64,000 nucleotides of DNA from Rostratula benghalensis (taxonomy: Eukaryota; Chordata; Aves; Charadriiformes; Rostratulidae): positions 1,349,822-1,413,821 of the forward strand of contig VXAI01000018.1 of the NCBI GenBank assembly GCA_013399305.1, in the 5' to 3' direction. A program made the position numbers and the translations under genes. Of the stretch, positions 1 to 12,884 are shown in pieces. Numbering within the stretch: position 1 is the first letter of the stretch; each line of letters starts with the position of its first letter. The notes beneath the pieces were generated by a model. It did no database searches. It was not told the DNA's origin and saw only the letters and a list, made by a program, of their open reading frames with translations.

Positions 1-100
1 CGCCCCCCACATCCCCAAACCACTTCGATGCACAGTGACCCCCCCTCCCCATCCCCTGCAGGCAGGGTCTATGCCCACCCTTCCGCTCCCTTCTCCGCAG

Positions 101-206
101 GTTTGTGAAGTGGATCGAGGACGGCATTCCCGAAGATCCCTTCCTCAACCCGGAGCTGATGAAAAACAACCCCTGGGTGGAGAAAGGCAAATGCACCATC
201 CTCTGA
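101..206 (+). CDS. GNG13: GNG13 terminal coding exon (G protein gamma-13 subunit C-terminus)
   Basis: This is the C-terminal half of a heterotrimeric G-protein gamma subunit, which dimerises with a beta subunit at the membrane in sensory signalling. An AG acceptor ends at 100. The exon then reads FVKWIEDGIPEDPFLNP and continues through NPWVEKGKCTIL to TGA at 204-206. The CTIL ending is a CaaX prenylation box; a terminal Leu normally directs geranylgeranylation. The NPF-like and WVEKGKC segments closely match mammalian gamma-13 as I recall it. Upstream exons lie outside the window, so this entry is partial. The 3' UTR runs to an AATAAA at 667-672. Confidence 0.93.
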
Positions 207-666
207 GGGGTCACCCCCCCCACACTGTTACATTGGCTCCCACCGCCCTTTGCTCCCCCCCCGCCCCCACTGAATGTACTTTTTTATTAGCTAACTCCCT
301 AATATGACTACCTGAACAAAAACCCTACCCTCATCTTGTCTTATTATTTTTAGTAGTAGAAGTAATTTTTATCCTGGGGGATGGGGACGGGGGGGAGGGA
401 AATGGGGAATACACAGCAGGTGGGCAGTGGGGGGTGGGGGGGCCATAAGCAGTGAAGGTTTCTGCTGGGTTAGGCTGCAGCTCCCAGTCCCAGACCTCCA
501 CTCACCTCCACCACCGTTGCCATCAAGCTGGCAGCTTTTTCAACTTGTAAAGGAACAAAACTTTTATAAAACATTTTCAGTGATTTTTAAATATTCTTTT
601 GTATGTTGTAGGATCTCATTTTGCAGCAAAACAGGCAAAATATGACAACTAAGGCTTTATAAATGA

Positions 667-672
667 AATAAA
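667..672 (+). terminator. GNG13: GNG13 polyadenylation signal
   Basis: Canonical AATAAA about 460 bp after the GNG13 stop codon, so 207 to about 690 is read as its 3' UTR. It lies 34 bp before the opposite-strand signal of CHTF18. Confidence 0.75.
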
Positions 673-706
673 CACAACGCTACTTCATGATTTTTTTAAT
701 ATACAA

Positions 707-712
707 TTTATT
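707..712 (-). terminator. CHTF18: CHTF18 polyadenylation signal
   Basis: TTTATT on the plus strand is AATAAA on the minus strand, about 160 bp past the CHTF18 stop codon. With the GNG13 signal at 667-672, the two convergent transcripts must end within, or overlap by, a few tens of bases. Confidence 0.65.
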
Positions 713-870
713 TTTTTTTTAACAAAAGTGGGTATTAAAAAAAAAACAACACCCAACACATGAACAAACCAGGATCACGCACACATGCCCCATCCACGGG
801 TTAGAAAATCAAATCAGCTTATCCCTTTCGGTTCCATCTATAAAAGTTCCTGGGCTTCATCTCCACCCTG

Positions 871-3800
871 CTAGAGCAGGTCCTTGATGTAGACATTCCT
901 CCTGACAGCGTTGGAAACCCCTTCATTAAACCGGAACCAGACGTCGCTCTTCCCCACGGCCTTTCCCATCTGGTTCTCGATCGAATCTTCCTTGGAAACT
1001 TGAGGGGCTGTGGGAGGGGGGAAATCCATGTCAAAAACTTGCAGAACCTCTTCCTTTTGAAGTTAGAACCTGCTCCCGGGCTGCACGGGGAGGGCAGAGG
1101 GGAGGCTGGATGGGCATGGCTGATATTCCCGTGTCCCAGATCCTCCAAACACTCGAGGTACCCACAGCAGGGCTCTGAGCCTGGTGTATTTGCTGGCCCG
1201 TTGGATGCTGCCAGAAGTCACCAACCTGCCCCCAGGCACCCCCGTTCCTGCTGTATCAGGGGCAGTTTGCTCAAAATCCCCTCCCCACCCCATGGATGGG
1301 CCCTGGGGCTCAGTGCTTAGAGCCCCTCTTAGGGCATCTGTGTGGGCTCCATGCACAGGGGCCACCTCATTCCTTTGTCACCCACTCGGGGTTGAGGCCA
1401 CCACAGCCATCCCAACCCTATCATCCACCTGGGGCAGGGGCCACCACAGCTGCCCCATTCCTTTGCCACCTACCTGGGTCTGTGACCACTTTCTGCTGCC
1501 GAAGTGGCCGCCCGAAGAAGTCGGTCTCAGGCTGGGAAAAGCAAAAAGCAGAAGGTGACCATGGCTCTGCCAGCACCTGTGTCTACAGCCCCCGTCCCCC
1601 TGGTTGCCATCGAGCGGGAGCTGTATGCAAATCCTGCAGAAAGGGCCACAGGCCTCAGTAAAACGCAAAGAGCATTCAAAATCGGATGGGAAAGACAAAC
1701 TTTAAGGCTAAAAAGGCTAAAAAAGCAGGGGTTTATGGACAGTCAAGGTCTTAAAGCTGAGCCTATGGCGGCAGGGGACCACCTCTTGCTCCTCTTGGCT
1801 GATACTGGGATGCCCAGGGTAGAACCAGCCCGGCTCACCCACTTGTGTCCCCAAAGCTCCCCAGGCTGTGTGCCTACCTCCCCACCCCACAATCAGCTCT
1901 CCCCCTGATCCCCCCAACTTCCACTAAGCCAAAATTCGAGCCCAAACACCCCCATTTCTTTCCTTCCCCACTCTTGAAACCAGATCTAATCCATCCCCAC
2001 GCTATAAACCCAGCGGTGCATTCACGGGACGCGTGGTGCCAAATTGCTTTTATTTATTAAAAGAAGCTGTACTAAAAATAAATAAATACCAATGGAGACA
2101 GCCAGTCTCCAGCAGCCACTGCACACGCTGGTAGGACAGGAGGTAGAAACTGCAGCACCCTCACCTTGTCCTCCACCGCCGCTCTCTGGACGATGTGCTC
2201 CAGGCGCTGCTGGTGGTTGGGGGGCACGGCTGGCCCCACATCTGCTCGCTCCCCCGCCTCGCTGAGGCCATTCCTGGGCTCCTGTGGGGAAGAGAGCCCT
2301 GAGCGAGGGCCTGGAGGTTTGGGGGTCACCCTCTATTTGCTGCCAGGTTTGATTACAACATCCAAACGACCCGGTAACTATTTTTTTTATCCTTTTCTGT
2401 CTTGCAGCAGCACATGGGATTAAGCCCTGGCAGGACTCTGGGCACGTGCATGGTGGACACTGTGTAAACAAGGAGCCTTCAGAGATGTTTTTGCAGCATC
2501 TCTGCTTCACACATCCCTTGAGAAAGTCCCTTCTGCTGCAACAAGGGGCTCTCTGGGATTAATTATCCCTGTGGCACCATGGCAGTGTGCATACCAGCTA
2601 CACCTGAACCATTTCTCAGCCTTTTGCACCTTCTCCTGCTTTGTGCCCACTCACACACTGCTCCACAGGGGTTTCAGCAGTGGGCAGAGTAACTCTGCTC
2701 CTCCCAGGGCATTTGGGACCTTTGGGAGGATCGAAGTGAAGCAGCAAGGGAACGTGCAGGCAGGAGAGCACAGGTCAGCTCCCCGATGGACACACACAAA
2801 CCACAGCCAGCCAAACTAAAATTCCCATCTTGTCACAACTGTCATTAGAGGCTTTAAAGACTTATACTCACAGCAGGCATTTCTTTTCAGAATTCCTGCA
2901 AAAAGACGAGCCCTTTGGGCTCATCACCCCAGCACAGATGTGCTGCCCGAAGGCAGACGTGCAGGCAGACAGCTGTGACTCGGGGAGGGATTAATCCTGG
3001 ATTTCCATTTGCAGAGCAAAAGCCACCGGCTGCTTCGGAAACCCCAGGTCCCCACACCAGCCCTAAGGACTTCATCCCCATTGATGGTCCCACCACCCCC
3101 TTGAAACCTCAGGGCACCTCCCTACCTCGCCCAGGTTTCGTGCCTGCAGCAAAGCCTCCGTCCTCCTCATCTTCTCCAGCTCGATCTCCCTGGCAATGAG
3201 CTGCTTGGCCTGGTAGGTGAGCTGCCTTCGAGCCGGCAGGTCCGGGAACCGGCAGACATCCTCCACGTTCCTGCACAGCAGAACAGGGGATGAGAGAAAA
3301 ATACATCAATACTGACAATAAAAGAAAGCATTATGCAAACTACAGCCTGATACAGGCACAGGGAGACCCACCAGACTCCCAGTCCCACCCCCAGAGAGAT
3401 GGCCTCTTGGTATGATCCTGGCCACGGTGCCTCAGTTTCCCCATCGGTGCCCTCTCCGAGTCTGCGGTGGCAGCACTAGGAGATGCCCAGTGAGCGGTGC
3501 TGGCCGTGCAGAGCCAGGCTGCTGCAGGACATCTCAGCTGAATGGGAACTCAGGGGGGATTATGTGCTTTTTAATCTTGGTTTTAATGCACGGAGAGGAA
3601 ATTACAAGGCGGGTCTGCGCCGAAGAGATTGCCCTGGAAAAGCTACAGTCACATCACAGCCTGGGCACGAGCAGCTCCACGACCCTCCACATGAACCCCG
3701 AGGTGCCTGTGGGGAGCCATTTAATTGAGATATGGCCACAAGCAGTAATTTTGGCTAATCAGAGCAGTTTTATTCTTAACGAGCCTGTTGCACCGGATCT

Positions 3801-6800
3801 GGAGTTAGGCCTGTTTTAGTGAAAGCCCAGGTGCAGCCCCAGCACCAAAGAGCCAGCAGGGCCAGTTCCTCTACCAACTGTAAATATCTCACACTTTATT
3901 CACATTCAATATTACTCCCCATAAAGTAAAGGGAGCAAAGTCCTATGTCAGATGGCTTTGCAGTCATTTAGAAATCAGCTGTCAAACCTGTGACTGAAAA
4001 AGTTTTAAAGGGAAAACACAGGTTTTGCTGTCGACACCAGCTCTGTTTGCCAGAGAGATGCTGGGATGTGACTCACGGGTGCCACTGGGACATGACACCC
4101 CTGGGGTCCCCTTCATCACTGCACATGGCCAGGAAACAGGCTCAGAATTTGCAAAAAAAAAAAAACCAAAGCGAAGCAAAGCAACTGCTTGTGCCACTGG
4201 TCCCACTGTCTTTGATTTTCCCATGGCTGTGTTTCGGTGGCACAGCCCGGCGTGGGGAGGGCAGGGGAGGATGGCTCCCTACAGCTCCCTACAGCTCTCG
4301 CAGGCCTTTCCGTGAGGAAAAGAAAAAAAATATAAAATAAAGTGCTTCACTGTAATTAGATACAGCTGCTTGATTTAACAGCAGCTAATTTTTGTAATTA
4401 ACTTTGCACCAGGAAGACATTAGTGTTGCTCCTGGCTGTGGCCAGGTCCGTATGACTTCACCGAAGCCTCAGGAGCGGTTACGGCTCTGTATAGACTTAA
4501 AGCACAGTGAGATTCAAGTCTAGCAAGGGCCAGCTGTTAATTAAACAAATTAAGTGTGGCTACAGTGACCTCCTGTGTGCAACGTGCCCAGGTGGACCCA
4601 CTCTCCCCTGCTGCCACAAGCCTCCAGCAGCTTCGGTCCCTCCTCTGCTGGCTCTGCTAACAGCCACAGGCAGCTGCTTCCTCTCCTGTAATCCCATTAA
4701 AGCAAAGCCAGCCCTGCTCTGGGCTCCTCCGTGGAAAAAAAAAAAAAAAAAAGAAAAAAAAACCCACAAGGGAGAGAAGCAGATAATCCCCACAAAGCCA
4801 CCACTAGAGAAGTAGGCTTCCTGCAGCCATCCCAGCACTGGGCAGCTCGTACCAACCCAGCTGCCATCACTGGAGAATCGTAGAATGGTTCAGGTTGGAA
4901 GGGACCTTAAAGGTCATCTGGTTCCAACACCTTGTCCTGGGCAGGGACACCTCCCGCTAGCCCAGGTTGCTCAAAGCTCCATTCAACCTGGCCTTAGAAG
5001 GTTGCAACCTCTGCCTGCAAGAAACCAGCTCAACACCAGGATGCCTTTGGGTTCAAACTCCTTGAGTTCTCTGTTGTTATTTTAGACCCCTACACCTCTT
5101 CCCCACCCTCGGGACTTACGGGTCGAGCTTGTAGACGTACTGGCCCTCAGGCAGGCGCTCCTGGTAGTAGGTGAGGTTGTAGGCCAGCATGGTGCTGATG
5201 AGGTCTGCCAGCTGCTGCTTCTCCTTCAGGCTGTAGAGCTGGGTGTTCACCTGGGGAGGAGAATGGAGCCAAGGGGAGGGCATCATTAATCCATAACAAC
5301 TTCTAAACATAAAATTAACCTGGCACACAGGGTTTGCCTCTGTATGAGAGAGGACAGTTAATACCCATGGGGTTCAGACCAAGTTTAGTTTCCTATTAGG
5401 GACAAAGGAACTTCACAGAGCAGGGACAGTCCCCTCCCACGGCCCAAAGGGTAAATGCACCCAACACAACCCTGCATGCAAGGTGAACCAGGTGCTGAAA
5501 GGACACTGCAACAGCCCCCCCAAAGGCCTTCTCAGACCAAGCCCACCCCCAGGTGCAGGGGTCCAGGAGGTACAGGACAACCCCACCCCTGACACCCAAG
5601 AGCTGGTATCACAGTGGCATGTCCCTGGCTTCCCTCCAGCTTCTGTGTCAGCTGCCACATCAAATCCACCCCAAATTTGGGACAGAGCTCCGTTTTGGGC
5701 TAGCTCAACTTGGGCAATGCAGCACATGCCCCACCCCTAACAGGGGGTCTGCAGAGGGGGCATGTCACCTGAGCAGGACTCCTGCCACCACAGTGAGAGG
5801 GGCCCGGTGGGCACTCACCGGCCGGAGCTTTGGGGCGATGATGTCCAGCAGCAGGCAGAGCACCTCCAAGACAAGAGACTGCTGCCCCGCACGGCTGCGG
5901 GCGCTGGGCGTTATCCCCGACAACATGGACACGACGAGGTTCTGCGTGTGGTTCAGCTTGGCCAGGGCCTGGATGGGAGAAGGCAGGGACAGCTCAGCCA
6001 TGGCTGCAACCACAGACGCCCTCACAGGTGACAGAGCTGGGGCCACGCCGCCATCGTGCCCTCCCGGGTACTTGCCTCATGCTGGCTGCTGGGATAAGCG
6101 AGCCGGGGGATGCTGGTGGCCGCAAAGAGGATGTGGAAAGCCACGGGCAAGAAGGGCAGGTACCGCATCAGCTGGAAGCTCTGCCCGTGCAGGACAGCCC
6201 TGCTCAGCAGGTCAGAAAAGCCCAGCCACTCCAGGGCCAAGCACACGGAGTTGAAACTGGAGTCCCGCACCTTCATGTTCAGGAAATTCTCATACAGGCC
6301 CTGGAAGCGGATGCAGGATTAGAGAGGGCTCAAGGCCGGGCAGACAGTCCTGTCAGAGCACACTGCTGAGATTCTGAGCAGCCCACTGAGGCCAACTCCA
6401 GCACGACACCCCCAAGACTCCATCCAAAATTAGCACAATCCTAGGAGGAATGTCCCAAGGCACCCTCCAGCCACGACCCCTGAGGATCAGGAGCTACCCT
6501 TGCTCGAGAGGAGCATGGCAATGGAAGGGGCTGAACTCTTCCCCCCTGAGCTGCTCTACCTGGGCAAGCTTCTCCTGCTCCCCTGAGGAGATGGCGAGGT
6601 GCAGGATGTGGTGGAAGCGGTGGGAGGACGCACTGAAGCCAGCTGTCCCCTTCAGGTGCACCAGGTCCTCGTCACCCACCAGGAGCTGGGCTGGCAAAGC
6701 AGGATCCATTCCTATCCTGTGCCTGGGAGTGGGAGCAAAGGGAAGAGCTCAGGGTGTTCTGGCACAGAATGAACCAGCAAGGAATATTTGGACCCTTGCA

Positions 6801-9800
6801 AACTGGACTGAAGGCAACACCAATGTAGAGAGCAATAAGGTGTCCCCTCAGTCTCCTTTTCTCCAGGCTGAACAACTCCAGTCCTTTCAGCCACTCCTCG
6901 TAAGGCTTGTGCTCTAGAGCCCTCACCAGCTTCATTGCCCTTCTCTGAACACAGAGTCTTGCAAGCAGGTGAGGGGACAAAACAAAGCAGTGGGTCCCAA
7001 GCAGACAGAACCTAATAAATCCCCCCTTTTACCTTTGGACCCTTGGGAGCTGGAAGATCTCTTGCCAGATGGAGAAGAGCCCCTTGTTTTGGTCCTTCAA
7101 GCCAATCTTCATCGTTTGCACCATCTGCACGCTCAGCTCCTTCTGGCCTCGGCCGTGCAAGAACTGCAACACAGGTGAGGGACTGGGGGGGGATGGACAC
7201 CGTGGGGAGGGAGAGGATGCCCACAGGAGCTACCTGGAAAGCCAGAGACAGCAGCACCTCGCTCTCCCTTGCTTTGTAGGGGAATCAAGGTTAAAAAAAC
7301 ACAGGGGAGAGGGTGGACATTTTCAGGATCTGCCTGGGACAGGTTTTCTTCCCCCTTCCATCCCCATCTGAGCCCAGACCAAGACAAGAGCTGCACCGTG
7401 TCCACGTCCCCCAGAGCCCTCCCAGTGACACCAGTACCTGCAGGGTGTTTATGCAGGAGCGGATGTCGTTCTCCGTCTTCTCGCACAGCGCCAGTAGCGC
7501 GCCCGTGTCTGCCCGCATGCCCTGCCGCAGGGCGATCTGCAGGAGAGGGGGGTCAGCAGGGAGGGCCCCTTGGCCCCGGGGGGTGGGGAGAGGACCCCTT
7601 GGCCCCACCGCACCTCGCAGAGCCGCTGGGCGAGCCTGGACGGCGCCGTCTGAGGGAAGTTCAGCAGGAAGGACTGCTGCCGCAGCGGCCGGAGGGCAGG
7701 GACGTACCTGGCAAAGGGAAGCACAGGGGTCTCTGAGTGACCCAAGCAGAGGAATAAATCCAGCCTTTAATCACAGAATCCTCAGAGTTGGAAGGGATCT
7801 CTAGAGATCATCCAGTCCCACTCCCCTGCTAAAGCAGGATTGCCCAGAGCACATCACTCAGGGCTGCATCCAGGTGGGGCTTGAAGGTCTCCAGAGAAGG
7901 GGACTCCACACCCTCCCTGGGCAGCCTCTGCCAGGGCTCTGTCACCCTCACTGGAAAGAAGTTTTTTCTCATATTCGAATTGAACTTCCTATGTTCCAGC
8001 TTATGCCCATTGCCCCTCATCCTGTCACTGGGAACCACTGAAAGCAGTCTGGCTCCATCCTCTTTCAACCCACCCTTTGGATACTTGTAAGCATTAATAA
8101 GGTCTCCCCTCAGCCTTCTCTTCTCCAGGGTACAGTGTCCCAGCTCTCTCAGCCTTTCCTCATCAGGGAGGTGCTCTAGTCCCTTAACCATATTTTTTTT
8201 TTTCCCTATGCTGGACTCTCTCCAGTAGTTCCCCATGTCTCTGGAACTGGGGAGCCCAGAACTGGATGCAGTATTCCAGTTGTGGCCTCACCAGTGCAGA
8301 GCAGAGGGGGAGAATGACCTCCCTCAATCTTCTGGCCACACTCTTCCCTATGCAGCCCAGGATTCCATTGGCCCTCTTGGCAATAAGGGCACATTGCTGG
8401 CTCATGGATAGTTCACTATCTACCAGGACCCCCAGATCCTTCTCCTCAGAAGTGCTTTCCAGCAGGTCAGCACCCAAGCCATATTGGTGCCCAGAATTCT
8501 TCCTCTCCAGGTGCAGGACACTAGGACACTACACTTGCTCTTATTGGAACCTCATTAGCTTCTTCTCTGCCCAGCTCTCCAGCCTGTCCAGGTCATGCTG
8601 GATGGCTGCACAGCCCTCTGGTGTGTCAGCCATCCCTCCTGGTTTGGTATCATCAGCGAACTTGCTGAGGATACACTCGGTCCCCTCAAAAGAGGCCTCC
8701 ACTCAAAGACAGACAGGTTATTTAGCAGCCCCCCTGCACCCCACTGCACGCTTGGGCATGCACACACACAACCATACCCTCACACCTAACTACAACTCGC
8801 TCCAGCAGATAGAAAACCAGGGGGGATTTCAGGAAAGCTGGGCATGTTGTAGTTTTACTTTTGAGAAGTTACTTCTAAGCAAAGGGTCGGGCAGCAAACA
8901 ACTGGGTGCAGGAAGGCTTTGGCTGCAAGCAACAGCAGCCGCCTCCTCATTTGGGGCAGGGGTCTCAGCTGTCCATCCCTCCCCGGCCACGCAGGTGACA
9001 CTAACTGGTCGTTGCAGATGCAGATGATGGGCCGGAGCAGCAGTCCACCCTCACGCCGCCTCCTCCGGCCCGTGCCGGCCGCTGCCTCACCCTCCGCGTC
9101 CTTACGGTGGATGATGTTTAGCAGCACGTTGATAGATGCCTTGGGGTTACAAAAAAAAAAAAAAATAGGGACAGAAAGGATGAACTGTTGTTGGTCAGAG
9201 GCAAGAAACCACTTTTAAAAAGGACAAGCTGCTAAAAGGGCAATAATTAAGTGCTTAATGCTAAAGGTGGCCAGATCCAGGCTGGGCTTACCGCGGGTGC
9301 GCCGTCTATCTCATCGATGATCAAGCAGTTGGGCTTCTCGTTGGCACCCAGCACAGACTTCATCTGAGTGGCAGCTTCGATACGGGTTTTGAAAACCTCA
9401 GGGCTGCGGTCGTCACTGCAAGACAGTGCAGTGCCGGGGTGCTGCAGGCATGGCATGGCACCACCTCCAGCACAGCGTCACCACCACCAGGATCTGGGGC
9501 AGGGCAGGGCCGGGCAGCCGTCGCAGACTCACCTGGCGTTCATCTCGACAGCGTTGTACCCCGCGTGCTTGGCAATGACATGGGCCAGGGTGGTCTTTCC
9601 CAAGCCAGGTGGGCCACACAGCAGGGCTACCTGTGGCAGAGGGGTAATGTGAGCCCAGCAGGCAGCCAGGCTGGGCTTCCTCCAGCACCCACCAAAGCCA
9701 CCACACACGGGGACAAGGCTCTGCAGCCTGCAAAATAGTCATGGGAGATGCTGCACTGGTTTGTAGATGCACGAGGAGAAGGGAAAGTCACCGGAGGAAG

Positions 9801-12800
9801 GAGACTACAACAGAAGCTCTGAGAGTCACCCAGGCTGCATCTCTCACGTATGTTTAAGTTTGCAGGGCACCAGATAGAAAAGGCTACACAAAGCACCTCC
9901 CAGAATTACACTCCTGAGAAGCAATGCCATTAGTATCTGGTTTTGTTTCCCCTCTCTGGCATCCTCTCACTGGACAGGTTGAAGCTGGTAAGCTGGCTAA
10001 CAGAGTATGTTATCTCTGCTCCCTTTATCACTTGAGCATCATCACTCTTTTCTGGATGCAGAAACACTTGCCCCTAACAAAAAAAGTCAAGAGCAACCTC
10101 TGCTGAAAAGGGTGTGATTTACCTCATCAGCCCATTTAATTTGGCTGGAGAAAGTCTATTCCTCCCCTCTAGTTACCATGTTACCCACGCCAAAAACTGA
10201 AGGAGAAATGAGAAAACCCCACATTCTCTAAGGAGAATCAAAGAATCCAACTTCTCCTGGACCTGCACTGGAAAAGCCTGCTCCTCACTGTGGTGGTGGG
10301 ATGAGGGGGATTGGAGAGGAGATTCACCACAGCAGCATCCCGTCCTGCTCACCTTGTATTTGGGTCTCTTGTGCTGGTCCAGCTCAGCCTCCAGAATCTC
10401 CTCTGTGAGCTGCATCTTTGTTTTCCACTTATTCTGCTGCTCCTTGGGCTGGTTGAATGGAGGATGAGCCTCAGAGCTGGGCTTGGTCTTCTTGACAGCC
10501 TTCTCCTTCCCGAACACCACAGTGTCCCACAGCTTGAGCCACTTCAGAAGGCAGCGGTTTGTGTACTGCACGTCAGGCAAGAAAGCAAGCAAACCTCATC
10601 AAACCTCAGAAGGATCTGGCCAAAGACAGAGGAAGCCCTCTCCTTCATTGCTCACAAATCGCCCAACTTGGCCAACATCCCATTGGGCAACTAAGGACAA
10701 GTCACATCAGCCCCAAACCTGCTGACCCATGTCTGTCTCTGCTCAACCCAACACTTCTCAGCCTCCACCATAATTTCCAATTCCCTACAAAACTTCTAGT
10801 ATTTAAAAAAAAATTAACCAATATAGCCAACAATTCATAGCTAACGTCCACCCAATTTATTTTGTCTTATTTTGGTCATCTTTCATAGTCTTCTTTTGTC
10901 AGAAAGTCCACAGTCTACAGCTGAAAAACCTCTGCCCCAGGCTCTCAGCAGCAGGACTGCCCCCAGGCAGGGCTGGCAATGACAGAGCCCCCCAGTTAGT
11001 GCTTCCAAAAGCCCCATAATATAAGGCAGCACCATAAAAACTTAATCCCACAGCATTAAGGAAGGGTTACAGAAGTGACAATCCCACGTAAACCCCGTGC
11101 CCTCACTTATCCTAGCACCTCACATCATCACTGAGCAGCTCCATGTAGCGCCGGGGGGTGAACTTGTCCACCCAGAGGCAATGCAGGGCAGAGTCCTCCT
11201 CATCTGCCGGCTCCGCTTCCCCGCTGGGCTCTGGGCTCTCGGTGCTGGTCTCACCCTCGAGGCAACTGCAAGAAAGAACTCACTCACCCCAAGCCACCCA
11301 GGGAGCAAGGGCAGGGCTGGGAATGGCACCCAGACTTGCCAAACTGGGGATGGTGAGGGCAAAGAGTCTCCTTGTGCTCGGAGGTCCCCAGAACTCTGGA
11401 CACCACTGGAGCATCTTGAGATGGAGAACTCTGGACACCACTGGAGCATCTTGAGAGCCGCATCCAACAGCACGGCAGGGAAAGGATTGGGATTTTTGTT
11501 TGTCCCAACATCTCACCTATTTATTATCTCCGTCAGCTGCTGTGATGCCTCCAGAACACGCCTCCGACGCTTGAGCACAAAGAGGGCAAGAGTGGGTCAG
11601 AGACACCCTGCTAACCCGCACCTGGGGGGAGCAGGGATTCAGGAGCCAACATGGTGGCTTGCCAAGGGTGGCAGGGGGAGACATGGTGGTCAGCATAAGA
11701 TGCGGTACCTCTTCATCCACTTGTTCCTTCAGGTAGGAGAAAGGTACCCCCAGCAAGTGGAGCGGCCTGCGTGCATTCCAGCCCAGGGAATCTGGAAGCT
11801 CAAGGAGCAAAGGACACTCACCGATGTTCATACTGATGCTCAGCAAACAGTTCATGCTTCATCAAAGATCCCATCAACATCCAACTGTAGATTGTAAGCC
11901 CAGCCTTCAGATCCCCCCTTACCTCCACCCCTATCCTGGAGGGATCATCCTTCACAACCATGAAGACCCTGGTGCCCTCCGTGGATGTCACATTGATGTA
12001 GTCCTCCAGGATGGGTGGCCGCTTGAGGACCCGCTTCTTCTCAGAGGGTGGTGTGGTCTGCAGAGGTACCATGCCGCTCATCTCCAGGTGGTCTGAGCTG
12101 GAGAACACCAGGTTCCTTTAGCAGGGGTGAGGGATAACACCCTTGAACCCCACCAAGGGTGGGATTCAAGGGCTCTTCCCCTTATCTCTGCTAAAAGTGG
12201 AGTTCAAGGTGGCCAACCTGGCAGTCTGGGGAGCAGAAGGGGCCTCTGGGCCAGCATCCCAGAAGCCATTAGGAGCCAACTCATCATCTGCACCAAAGTT
12301 GAGCTTCTTAACAGCCTCCAGACGCTGCCGCTTTGGCTTCGGGGCTGTATGAGACACCAGGGCAAGAGGAAGAAGAGGAGAAGCATCACTGACCAGTACC
12401 TGGATGGTCCTCCAGCAGCACCCCATACCGCTCGGCATGGGGAGAAGCATCAGCAGCACCCAGGCACCCACCGGGGCTGCAGAACCGACTTGGGCGAAAC
12501 CTACTGTGGCCTGTGGGTGGTGACAAGGACCCAGGTGGGTCACAGCCCCGATCCCTCTTCTTGGGATTAGTGTCCACGGGAGGGTCGGGCTCCTCCGGTG
12601 ACTCCTTCTTTGTCCGGAACTGGGAGATTTTAGGACCAGCGAGCGAGAACGGGTCATCTGCAAGAGGCGTTGTACGACAGCACCGGTCACCGGAGCGGAC
12701 CCACGGGTGGGAGGCTGCCCCCATCCCGCCCGCTCGCTCCATCGCTGCCCCCCCCCCCCCCCCCCTCCCCGGTACCGGCCACGGTGCCTCAGCAGCGCTC

Positions 12801-12884
12801 ACCTCCCAGCTCTGCCAGAACCTCCAGCTCGGCCGCGAACCGCTGGTAGAAGTCATCCTCGGGCTGCTCGGCGGGGCCCGCCAT
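871..12884 (-). CDS. CHTF18: CHTF18, Ctf18-RFC clamp-loader large subunit (22 coding exons)
   Basis: AAA+ ATPase of the alternative clamp loader (with RFC2-5, DSCC1, CHTF8) that handles PCNA and supports sister-chromatid cohesion in the nucleus. Exons 5' to 3': 12884-12803, 12657-12400, 12344-12218, 12097-11923, 11798-11709, 11569-11517, 11265-11124, 10565-10353, 9630-9533, 9415-9292, 9139-9006, 7707-7614, 7536-7438, 7163-7033, 6716-6560, 6300-6076, 5968-5819, 5250-5120, 3270-3126, 2281-2165, 1531-1474, 1007-871. All phases agree and give about 979 aa (human about 975). Walker A GPPGLGKT is at residues 386-393 and Walker B LIIDEID ends near 450. The conserved C-terminal block ([15 protein letters not shown]) is the part that contacts DSCC1/CHTF8 in this family. 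The ATG at 12884 starts [16 protein letters not shown] and matches the family N-terminus. Intron 16 uses a GC donor. The start of exon 5 is the least certain boundary. A CR1 of about 920 bp sits in intron 11. Confidence 0.95.
4874..5002 (-). mobile_element. CR1 LINE 3' fragment
   Basis: Starts with the reverse complement of the CR1 3' end (GAATCGTAGAATGGTTCAGG followed by TTGGAAGGGACC) and runs through the TCAACCTGGCCTT block. It is a 5'-truncated copy in a CHTF18 intron. The outer edge is approximate. Confidence 0.85.
6823..6960 (-). mobile_element. CR1 LINE internal fragment
   Basis: On the minus strand this encodes the CR1 reverse-transcriptase C-terminal relic ([19 protein letters not shown]). 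The plus strand has the matching GGTGTCCCCTCAGTCTCC block. It is a short fragment in CHTF18 intron 14 without the CR1 3' end, so the boundaries are approximate. Confidence 0.8.
7771..8690 (-). mobile_element. CR1 LINE, long 3' portion with reverse-transcriptase relic
   Basis: The 3' end is at about 7771 (TCACAGAATCCTCAGAGTTG). It extends through the 3' UTR into the end of ORF2, where minus-strand frames read [18 protein letters not shown] and [20 protein letters not shown], classic CR1 reverse-transcriptase C-terminal motifs. The frames are broken, so this is a dead copy. It fills most of CHTF18 intron 11 (7708-9005), the largest intron-borne insertion in that gene. The distal edge is approximate. 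Confidence 0.93.
11390..11459. repeat. 35-bp tandem duplication
   Basis: Two adjacent copies of a 35-bp unit beginning AGAACTCTGGACACCACTGG, offset by exactly 35 bases. They lie in CHTF18 intron 6, between exons 11569-11517 and 11265-11124. No coding effect is expected. Confidence 0.85.
12748..12765. repeat. 18-base poly-C tract
   Basis: Uninterrupted run of 18 C in CHTF18 intron 1, about 40 bp upstream (plus sense) of exon 1. It is a potential G4/i-motif former close to the promoter and a place where assemblies often miscount length. Confidence 0.9.

Noticed and set aside
8184..8477. Minus-strand 97-aa protein with reverse-transcriptase motifs as an independent gene
   Set aside because: It is the decayed ORF2 end of the CR1 copy at 7771-8690.
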